54,711 bases of DNA, taken from NCBI RefSeq assembly GCF_019711635.1, contig NZ_JAIGNT010000016.1, positions 1 to 54,711 on the forward strand, given 5' to 3'. Shown here piece by piece: positions 48,901 through 54,711 of this stretch (its first letter is position 1; the number at the start of each line of letters is the position of its first letter). The position numbers were made by a program, and so were the translations under genes. A model generated the notes under the pieces. The model had not been told where the DNA came from, made no database searches, and was given only the letters and a program-made list of their open reading frames with translations. The stretch comes from Qipengyuania huizhouensis. Lineage in GTDB: Bacteria; Pseudomonadota; Alphaproteobacteria; Sphingomonadales; Sphingomonadaceae.

Positions 48901-49462
48901 GTTGATGGCAGGCGGAGCACCCGTCGGTGGTCGCTCCAATGCGGTTATGGCGGCCATGGTCGAAAAGGTGAACAAGGGCACCACCCGCCGTGGCAAGCCC
49001 TTCATTCGCGCCGATTTCTCCGATTCGACCGGCCAGTTCAGTGCGGCCTGTTTTGAAGAAAGCATGGTCGAGCGCTTCCTCAAATGGGCGGAGGAGCAGA
49101 CTTGCGTGCTGCTTCAGGTCGAGCTCGATTCGTCCAGTCCCGATGAACCTCCCCGCATTACCGTGCGCGGGGGTACCCCGCTGGCGGAGGTGAAAGGTTC
49201 GACACCCATGATCTTGACGCTCGAGATCAACGACATCGCTGCGGTGGAAATTCTTCAGCGTGAATTGTCCGAACTTTCAACCGGCAATGACGAAGTCGCT
49301 GTAACGCTACGGATTGGCGGGGATCATGAACCGGTGATGCGCCTGGGCCGTACATTCGCCCTGGACGGAGAGCTTGCTGAGCGCTTGGCAAGCGTTCCCG
49401 GCCTTGCCAAGGTGCAGCTCGACAAGCGGCGCGGCGGCACGCACCTTCGCCTCGTCGCCTGA
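45989..49462 (+). CDS. dnaE: DNA polymerase III alpha subunit
   Basis: A 1157-residue replicative polymerase. The N-terminal PHP domain (FVPLRVLSAYSMLEGAID, MADRNGLYGAV) precedes the palm, whose metal-binding acids are in MPDFDIDFCETRRGEV. YFLIVADFIKWAK, GPGRGSGAGSLVAW and HAAGVVIGD follow family order. Helix-hairpin-helix, OB fold and C-terminal tau-binding regions complete it. ATG 45989 gives the usual start; the GTG at 45968 would add seven residues. Confidence 0.97.
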   Translation: MPYKPFVPLRVLSAYSMLEGAIDPKAMAKLAKERGFPAIAMADRNGLYGAVMFANACKAEGVQPITGTLLGVARDEEGRVVDYLPLYAQSEAGYDNLCHLVSKAHLERPLEFEPHIRMENLEGRTEGLIALTGASEGGVTKLLAEGQTSHAIAILGKLQALFPGRLYVELARRGNPVEEAAEAALIDLAYERDLPLVATNPANFAEPHMYKTHDAMLCIANSTHIDADERPKSNPESYVKTAHMMEEAFEDLPEATANTLVIAQRCAYAPPYRDPILPSLAGDMEGEARMLEEDARRGLEKRLEPYGEMTEDERKVYFDRLDYEVGIINQMGFPGYFLIVADFIKWAKDQDIPVGPGRGSGAGSLVAWVLTITDLDPIKLGLLFERFLNPERVSMPDFDIDFCETRRGEVIRYVQAKYGHDHVAQIITFGKLKARAVLRDTGRILQMSYGHVDRICKMVPNHPTDPWTLPRALNGAADFKAEYDNDNEVKRLIDLAMQLEGFPRNSSTHAAGVVIGDRPLEQLVPLYRDPRSDMPVTQYDMKNVESSGLVKFDFLGLKTLSVLKKATDLLKKRDIEIDLSKLELDDPAVYELMKAGNTVGVFQLESEGMRRTLTAVKPTNFGDIIALVSLYRPGPMDNIPLFGKRKAGEVPIEYPHEKLEGILAETYGIFVYQEQVMQAAQILAGYSLGDADLLRRAMGKKVQSEMDAQRERFVAGCKEVSGIEKAKANELFDLIDKFAGYGFNKSHAAAYALLAYQTAWLKAHYPEEFFAASMCFDMHQSEKLTIFVDDARRQGIAVEPPCINRSEAEFTVEQTDDGYAVRYALAGIRNVGERAMETIVAERESSGKFETLQDLFERIPKGSMNSRQLEALACSGALDCLEPNRAKVFANADMLLAVADAADRERSSGQAGLFGGETAQGETLRLREVEDWPRAERMARERENFGFYFSAHPVAAWKDIASANGARTYASLMAGGAPVGGRSNAVMAAMVEKVNKGTTRRGKPFIRADFSDSTGQFSAACFEESMVERFLKWAEEQTCVLLQVELDSSSPDEPPRITVRGGTPLAEVKGSTPMILTLEINDIAAVEILQRELSELSTGNDEVAVTLRIGGDHEPVMRLGRTFALDGELAERLASVPGLAKVQLDKRRGGTHLRLVA

Positions 49463-49506
49463 AGGGTGGCCCCATAAAGGGGTATCAAGCGAGGAGAGAG
49501 ACTGGA

Positions 49507-51111
49507 ATGCTTGGAGCGATGCAGGACTGGAACATGCGTGTGACGCATGTGATCGATCACGCGGCCCGTGAGGCGCCAGATCGCGAGATCGTGACCCGCT
49601 GGGCGGATGGAAGTGAAACCCGCACCGATTGGGCCGGTATTCGCCGCGATGCGCTCAAAATGGCACAGGCTCTTCAAAAGCTTGGGATCAAGCCGGGCGA
49701 CAAGGTGGCCAGCATCGCGATGAACCATTCGCGTCACCTCGTCAGCTGGTACGGCGTTGCGGGCATGGGCGGGGTTCTGCACACCGTGAATCCGCGTCTT
49801 TTCGAGGATCAGCTCGAATATATCGTCAACCACGCGGATGACCGGGTCGTGCTTTACGATGCGATGTTCCAGCCGATAGTCGACAAGATGCGTGATCGCT
49901 GGCCGCAGGTAGAGCACTATATCTGTTTCGACAGCGGCGAGCAGACAACCGCCTTCGAGGACTGGATCGGTTCCGAGGACGGCAACTTCGAGTGGGTGCA
50001 GGGCGACGAGCGCGATCCGTGCATGATCTGCTATACCAGCGGCACCACCGGGAATCCCAAGGGCGTGCAATATGAGCATCGCAGCACGCTGATGCATGCG
50101 ATGGCCGGCCTCCAGCCATCGGCATTCAATTTCAGCGCGGCCAGCGTGATGCTGCCGGTCGTGCCGATGTTCCACGCGGCGAGCTGGGGCCTGCCTTATG
50201 CGGGTGCGATGGCCGGGATCAAATTCGTTTTCAGTGCGGTGAACGACCCTGCGGTGCTGCACGAAATGATGATCAAGGAAGGCGTAACCGACAGCGCGGG
50301 CGTGCCCACGGTCTGGCTCGCCCATTTCCAGTATTGCGACAAGGAAGGCATCGACCTGCCTCCGTTGAAGGCTGCGACTATCGGCGGGTCCGCGGCACCC
50401 AAGTTCATGATCGAGCGATTGATGAAGAACGGCACGCGCGTCCAGCACGCATGGGGCATGACCGAGACGAGCCCCATCGGCACAGTGGGCGGCCCAACGC
50501 AGGATTGGGACCAGCTCAGTTTCGACGAGAAAGTCGCCAAGACGATGAAGCAGGGACGCCCGATTTTCGGCGTCGAGCTGCGCACTGTCGACCTGGACGA
50601 TTTCACCAAGGTATTGCCGCGGGATGGCGAGACCTCTGGCGCGCTTCAGATCCGTGGTCCGTGGATCATCAAGCGCTATTTCAAGGCAGACGAAGATGCA
50701 GTCACCGAAGATGGCTGGTTCAACACCGGGGACGTTGGCATCCTGCACCCAGACGGCACCCTTCAGCTGACTGACCGCACCAAGGACGTCATCAAGTCCG
50801 GCGGCGAATGGATTTCCTCGGTCGAGCTGGAAAATGCGGCCGTGGGACATCCGGCGGTGGCCGAGGCAGCCTGTGTCGGTATGCCGCACCCGAAATGGGA
50901 CGAGCGGCCCGTATTGTTCGTAGTGAAGAAAGAAGGCGCCGAATGCGACGCGGACAGCGTGGTGGCATTTCTATCGGATAAGGTCGCCAAGTGGTGGCTG
51001 CCCGACGCGATCGAATTCGTCGACGACATTCCCCACACCGCGACCGGCAAGATCAGCAAGAAGGATCTGCGTGAGCGCTTCAGCGACTACAAATTGCCTG
51101 AAGCGCGTTAG
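49507..51111 (+). CDS. Fatty acyl-CoA ligase (AMP-forming)
   Basis: A 534-residue adenylate-forming ligase that activates a fatty acid, probably medium or long chain, to its CoA ester. The AMP-binding P-loop is [43 protein letters not shown] and [15 protein letters not shown] are typical, with the final catalytic Lys in [19 protein letters not shown] lies before the ATG. No beta-oxidation genes are adjacent. Confidence 0.94.
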   Translation: MLGAMQDWNMRVTHVIDHAAREAPDREIVTRWADGSETRTDWAGIRRDALKMAQALQKLGIKPGDKVASIAMNHSRHLVSWYGVAGMGGVLHTVNPRLFEDQLEYIVNHADDRVVLYDAMFQPIVDKMRDRWPQVEHYICFDSGEQTTAFEDWIGSEDGNFEWVQGDERDPCMICYTSGTTGNPKGVQYEHRSTLMHAMAGLQPSAFNFSAASVMLPVVPMFHAASWGLPYAGAMAGIKFVFSAVNDPAVLHEMMIKEGVTDSAGVPTVWLAHFQYCDKEGIDLPPLKAATIGGSAAPKFMIERLMKNGTRVQHAWGMTETSPIGTVGGPTQDWDQLSFDEKVAKTMKQGRPIFGVELRTVDLDDFTKVLPRDGETSGALQIRGPWIIKRYFKADEDAVTEDGWFNTGDVGILHPDGTLQLTDRTKDVIKSGGEWISSVELENAAVGHPAVAEAACVGMPHPKWDERPVLFVVKKEGAECDADSVVAFLSDKVAKWWLPDAIEFVDDIPHTATGKISKKDLRERFSDYKLPEAR

Positions 51112-51114
51112 GGC

Positions 51115-51660
51115 GTGAGCCTGCTGATACTGCTCAACAAACCCTATGGCGTACTCTCGCAGTTCACCGGGGGGCAGGAGGGGGTAGAGGACACGCTGGC
51201 CCATCTGGTCGACGTGCCGGATGTCTATCCTGCCGGCAGGCTCGACAAGGACAGCGAAGGTCTGTTGCTCCTGACCGACGATGGTCGCCTGCAATCGCGC
51301 ATAGCCGAACCGCGCTACAAGATGGCGAAGACCTATCTCGTGCAGGTAGAAGGCGAAGCGGATGACGATGCGCTTCAGCGGCTGGCGAGCGGGGTCGAAC
51401 TCAAGGATGGTCTGACCGCACCTGCGCGAGCCAGAAGGATCGATCCGCCGCCTGTCTGGGACCGCGAACCGCCGGTGCGGTATCGCAAGACCGTGCCCGA
51501 CAGCTGGATCGCACTCGAGATCACCGAGGGGCGCAATCGCCAGGTCCGGCGCATGACTGCCGTGGTGGGCCTGCCCACGCTGCGACTGATCCGGTGGCGC
51601 ATCGGCGATTGGAGCGTGGAGGGCATTGCGCCGGGCACATATCGTGAGATTCAAGTTTGA
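51115..51660 (+). CDS. rluE: 23S rRNA pseudouridine synthase RluE
   Basis: A 181-residue RsuA-family enzyme without an S4 domain. It starts directly with ILLNKPYGVLSQFTGG. The catalytic Asp is in GRLDKDSEGLLLLT, and EGRNRQVRRMTAVVGLPTLRLIR is the conserved C-terminal block. Layout and length match RluE, which modifies 23S rRNA near position 2457 in E. coli. GTG at 51115 follows the acyl-CoA ligase stop by three bases. Confidence 0.93.
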   Translation: MSLLILLNKPYGVLSQFTGGQEGVEDTLAHLVDVPDVYPAGRLDKDSEGLLLLTDDGRLQSRIAEPRYKMAKTYLVQVEGEADDDALQRLASGVELKDGLTAPARARRIDPPPVWDREPPVRYRKTVPDSWIALEITEGRNRQVRRMTAVVGLPTLRLIRWRIGDWSVEGIAPGTYREIQV

Positions 51661-51670
51661 GGAGAACGCA

Positions 51671-52102
51671 GTGACCAAGACCTATATCGACCCCAGCCGC
51701 GCGAACTTCGAGGCATTCAAGGACCTCCCTCGCGATGAACCGATCCACATGCTCAACCTGCTCCTCTACCGCGACGAAGCGGAATATCCCGAGGGCCACG
51801 AACACGCCGACAAGGGCTGGAGCGGTCGCCGGGCCTATGAGGAATACGGCAAGACCAGCGGCCCCATCTTCCGCCGCGTTGGCGGCGAGATCGTGTGGCG
51901 CGGGGCGTTCCAGACGGTGGTGACCGGCCCGGAAGAAATGCGCTGGCACGATGGCTTCGTTGCGCAATATCCCAACGCGGGCGCATTCTTCGAGATGATC
52001 AAGGATCCAGATTATCAAAGAGCAGTGGTGAACCGGACGGCGGCGTTGGCGGACAGCAGGCTGGTGCGGTTCAAGCCGGGTGCAGCGGGCGAGGGTTTTT
52101 AA
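51671..52102 (+). CDS. DUF1330-like protein
   Basis: A 143-residue ferredoxin-fold protein resembling the DUF1330 dimeric alpha-beta family: DEPIHMLNLLLYRDEAEYP, YEEYGKTSGPIFRRVGGEIVWRG, and MIKDPDYQRAVVNRTAALADS. Biochemical function is unknown. GTG at 51671 has GGAG at correct spacing, so I prefer it over the longer frame that overlaps rluE. Confidence 0.88.
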   Translation: MTKTYIDPSRANFEAFKDLPRDEPIHMLNLLLYRDEAEYPEGHEHADKGWSGRRAYEEYGKTSGPIFRRVGGEIVWRGAFQTVVTGPEEMRWHDGFVAQYPNAGAFFEMIKDPDYQRAVVNRTAALADSRLVRFKPGAAGEGF

Positions 52103-52106
52103 CCGG

Positions 52107-52391
52107 ATGAAATTTTTCGTGTTTCGGGTCGAAGGAATTGATCTGGCTGCAGGGGCGGACCGGCGCGGCTTTTTCACTACTCGTCGCGCTTTCGGTACCA
52201 CGAAGGAATGGGCGCGACAGAGATTGCTCAAAAAATTGCGAAGGGAGTTCACCATGGGCATTTCTTCGGTCTTCATGGGTGGAAACGACTTCGATCTTCG
52301 CGTTGAAGAGGGTTGGGAGATTGGCTTTATGGAATATTGGCGCTCTCCTAGCCGAGGAAGCACGTTGTATGACGAGGGCGACGCGTTCTGA
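52107..52391 (+). CDS. Orphan small protein
   Basis: A 94-residue protein of no recognised family. The N-terminus MKFFVFRVEG is followed by a basic helix and an aromatic, acidic C-terminus (EEGWEIGFMEYW). No membrane helix is visible. The DNA is somewhat AT-richer than its neighbours at its start. It begins four bases after the DUF1330 gene and ends four bases from the convergent radical SAM gene. A real but lineage-restricted gene is the best reading. Confidence 0.6.
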   Translation: MKFFVFRVEGIDLAAGADRRGFFTTRRAFGTTKEWARQRLLKKLRREFTMGISSVFMGGNDFDLRVEEGWEIGFMEYWRSPSRGSTLYDEGDAF

Positions 52392-52394
52392 TTT

Positions 52395-53504
52395 TCATAA
52401 CAACCGCAACTGCCCGCCCATCGCTGGCGGCCTGAACTTGGTGCAGTCCAGTTCGAACTTTGCCTTGCCCAATCCCGCGCGCTTGCAGGCTAGGCGGAAC
52501 CTTGCGCGGAACAGGTCTGCCCAGACGCCGGTCGGTTTCATGCGCGAGAAGAAGTTCGGGTCATTGTCCTTGCCGCCGCGGATGGATCGGACGATGCTCA
52601 TCACCTTGTCGCCCCGCTCGGGATAGTGGACCGAGAGCCAATCGCGGAACAGCGGAGCGACTTCGTGCGGCAGGCGCAGGGGTATCCAGCCGACGCTACC
52701 CACTCCGATGGCCGCGGCGCGCTCGACGATTTCTTCCATGAACTCGTCGGTGATCGCCGGGATCACCGGCGCGACCGAGCAATGGGTCGGGACGCCTGCC
52801 GCGACGAGTTTTTCCAATGCCGCGAGACGCTTGGCTGGCGCAGCTGCACGCGGTTCGAGCTTTCCCGACAGCTTCGGATCGAGGCTGGTCACCGAAATAG
52901 CAACCGCCACCAGCCGCCGCTGCGCCATCTCTGAAAGAAGGTCCAGATCGTCGAGCACACGGTCGGACTTGGTGGTGATCGTCACCGGATGGCGCGCATC
53001 AAGGCAGACTTCCAGCACCTGCCGCGTGATGCGGTACTGCCGCTCTATCGGCTGATAGGGATCGGTATTGGTCCCCATCGCAATCGGCCTGGGCCGATAA
53101 TTCCGTTTTGCCAGCGTGGCGCATAGCAATTCGGCAGCATTCGGCTTGGCGAAGAGCTGTGTCTCGAAATCGAGGCCGGGCGACAGGTCGTGATAGGCGT
53201 GGGTAGGGCGGGCAAAGCAATAGACGCAGCCGTGCTCGCAGCCGCGATAGGCGTTAATCGAACGGTCGAAACCTATGTCTGGCGACTGGTTGAAGCTGAT
53301 GATCGTCTTGGGATGCTCTTCCGTCACATGGGTGCGGAGTTTTACGGGCGGACCGCCCTCGATCGCGGCGAGGGATTCCATGTGATCGCGCCAGTCGCCA
53401 TCCACCTCCCGAGTCGCGAGGCCGAAGCGCGTCGGAACGTCGGCGTTCTGGGCCCCGCGGCCGGGAATGGCTGGTTCGAAGCGACGTTCCATTTCCGAGA
53501 ACAT
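52395..53504 (-). CDS. PA0069-family radical SAM protein
   Basis: A 369-residue iron-sulphur enzyme. The radical SAM cluster motif CEHGCVYC (CxxxCxxC) follows INAYRG. Further features are AMGTNTDPYQPIE, VTITTKSDRVLDDLD, AISVTSLDPKL and GWIPLRLPHEV. The short N-terminal GRGAQ and the RFGL stretch are also typical of the PA0069 group, related to spore photoproduct lyase-like enzymes, reaction unknown. ATG 53504 or 53492 are both possible. The region further upstream is shared with the next gene's tail in a different frame. Confidence 0.92.
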   Translation of the reverse strand: MFSEMERRFEPAIPGRGAQNADVPTRFGLATREVDGDWRDHMESLAAIEGGPPVKLRTHVTEEHPKTIISFNQSPDIGFDRSINAYRGCEHGCVYCFARPTHAYHDLSPGLDFETQLFAKPNAAELLCATLAKRNYRPRPIAMGTNTDPYQPIERQYRITRQVLEVCLDARHPVTITTKSDRVLDDLDLLSEMAQRRLVAVAISVTSLDPKLSGKLEPRAAAPAKRLAALEKLVAAGVPTHCSVAPVIPAITDEFMEEIVERAAAIGVGSVGWIPLRLPHEVAPLFRDWLSVHYPERGDKVMSIVRSIRGGKDNDPNFFSRMKPTGVWADLFRARFRLACKRAGLGKAKFELDCTKFRPPAMGGQLRLL

Positions 53505-53539
53505 AAACGGAACAAATGATTTCCGCCAGTCCAATCTTG

Positions 53540-54493
53540 CTATGGGTGCGGCACAGATCTCGGAGCATCGAACGGAGATCGCGGGTTCATGGAATACCCC
53601 GCTGGCGGCCCCGCAATAGCGCGGGTCAGGGCTGAAGTTGACACAGTTGACACTGTCCAGGGAGCTGCAGAAGCTAGGTTCAATGATCGCTGCGAACCCG
53701 TGTTGCGGGGAGGCGATGCTACACGCGTTTTCATTACTTCGGCCGGGCTTCCTGATGCGGCATCGGTGCGTTTCTTGCAGGGCGGATCGAATGCAGTGTC
53801 CCGAAGCCGCTCCAGCCTGTCCCATCTTTCCGCAGCCTCGCGGCGGGCCTCTTCTTCCGCTTCCTGCTCGGCCTCTTCCATATCGGCCCGTACAGCTTCG
53901 GCATCGGAGCCGAAAAAGTGGTCGATGTCCCGTTCGGGCACCTCGATCGTCTCGCCCGGGTGGCCGTCTTCCTCGTCCAGTTCCACGGTAAGCTGGGTGC
54001 GGCGTGCTGCTTTGGAGGCCCGATCAACTTCCCGCTGGATGTAGCGCGTGCGATCGGGCACGCCTTCGGCGCTGTCGCCGCTGCCGATACGGGTCAGCAG
54101 ATCCTCGAAGATTGCCGCGTCCCCGGCTGCCTCCTCGCTGGCGAGATTGTCCAGCCGGGCCAGATGCGCAAGTAGCAGGCGGCTATCGTAGCGGCGGCGC
54201 GTACCGACCACTTCGCCGCGATGCCACACGTCCTCTTCGATCCCGTCGACCGCCCGGTCGGCCAGCACCTGCTGGCTGGCATCGCGGCCCAGCAGTACCG
54301 CCGCCGCCCAAGCGCGGACGAAAAGCGGATCCTTGCGCCGTTGGCGATAGGCGGATTCCGCTGACAGACCGACACGGCGGCAGGCTGCGCGGGCATTCCC
54401 GCTGACCGCAAGGCGATCGAGGAAAAGCATCTTACGCTCGGGCGTCCAGCCACGAGCGGGAAGTTCGGTGATGGGCTCGGCATTATCGGTCAT
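53540..54493 (-). CDS. Terminase-small-subunit-like protein (intact relative)
   Basis: A 317-residue protein. The N-terminal helix-turn-helix region (RGWTPERKMLFLDRLAVSG, NARAACRRVGLSAESAYRQR) resembles phage terminase small subunits and is related to the frameshifted gene at 2050-2831. The middle is acidic (EEAEQEAEEEARREAAERW), and the last ~80 residues are low-complexity Ser/Pro/Thr-rich with a tandem TVS repeat. ATG 54493 is preferred to the upstream 54523. No phage structural genes are nearby. The role is unknown, and DNA binding is the reasonable guess. Confidence 0.75.
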   Translation of the reverse strand: MTDNAEPITELPARGWTPERKMLFLDRLAVSGNARAACRRVGLSAESAYRQRRKDPLFVRAWAAAVLLGRDASQQVLADRAVDGIEEDVWHRGEVVGTRRRYDSRLLLAHLARLDNLASEEAAGDAAIFEDLLTRIGSGDSAEGVPDRTRYIQREVDRASKAARRTQLTVELDEEDGHPGETIEVPERDIDHFFGSDAEAVRADMEEAEQEAEEEARREAAERWDRLERLRDTAFDPPCKKRTDAASGSPAEVMKTRVASPPRNTGSQRSLNLASAAPWTVSTVSTSALTRAIAGPPAGYSMNPRSPFDAPRSVPHP

Positions 54494-54711
54494 GATCCGC
54501 GTCTCCATGATATGGGAAAACAAGGCGAATCTGCGCTATTATGCACGAGGGACGCTGTAGGACAGGTGGATTGTGGAGCGCGCCGGGTGTCCGCTCTGGA
54601 TTTAAGGAGCGAAAAAGCTGCCATTCCGCTTACAACGCCTGTGTGGACGGCTCTCCGTTGGCAAGGGATAATTTGAACTGAGCTTAGCTTGTTGAGGCGC
54701 CCATGTGTCCG
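54494..54711. other. Right-edge region without a supported gene
   Basis: No frame longer than about 46 codons is supported here. A short plus-strand frame beginning near 54544 has unusual composition and no ribosome binding site. The region probably carries the promoter of the terminase-like gene and the upstream region of whatever lies beyond the edge. Confidence 0.4.

Overview
This is a GC-rich, densely packed chromosomal window. The gene content suggests an aerobic alphaproteobacterium of the order Sphingomonadales, most likely Erythrobacteraceae. That placement is inferred from protein style (SdhC, DnaE, LigA, KorAB, single LolC/E permease, subclass B3 beta-lactamase) and from a palindromic repeat of the sphingomonad type. 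No rRNA, tRNA, CRISPR array or intact insertion sequence was found. Most of the window is core housekeeping sequence.

Left end (1-2.8 kb): an AT-richer accessory stretch. It holds a possibly 5'-disrupted unknown protein, an HNH endonuclease, a small orphan, and a terminase-small-subunit-like gene whose N-terminus lies in another frame. A relative of that last gene sits at the right end (53.5-54.5 kb).

2.9-13.4 kb: proline synthesis (proA and proC divergent from proB), bamD, a YdcH-like small protein behind a structured leader, a TerC-family transporter, recN, a DUF2165 membrane protein, ligA and a 58-residue membrane peptide coupled to ligA.

13.4-25 kb: a class A beta-lactamase-like hydrolase; a minus-strand operon of SDR, B3 metallo-beta-lactamase, prmA and a DUF2459 protein; sdhC-sdhD-sdhA without sdhB; a lipoprotein with an HExxH motif; a periplasmic cyclophilin; and a BlaI/M56-peptidase pair behind a double operator, closed by a strong terminator.

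25-40 kb: YpfJ-type peptidase, 3-hydroxybutyrate dehydrogenase, guaB, rsmB, a TPR protein, rppH with an HSL-type esterase, the two-subunit 2-oxoacid:ferredoxin oxidoreductase korA/korB split by a palindromic repeat, a YdjM-like membrane protein, a photolyase behind a second copy of the repeat, a cyclopropane-fatty-acid synthase coupled to a serine hydrolase, and a PilZ protein.

40-54.7 kb: SDR and purF; lipoprotein-release permease and ATPase (lolC/E, lolD); glutathione peroxidase; dnaE; acyl-CoA ligase; rluE; a DUF1330 protein; an orphan; a radical SAM protein; and the second terminase-like gene. The most unusual signals are the frameshifted terminase-like gene, the BlaI-type operator with an M56 partner lacking a recognisable penicillin sensor, the structured leader at 7.3-7.5 kb, the missing sdhB, and the two repeats that abut ribosome binding sites.
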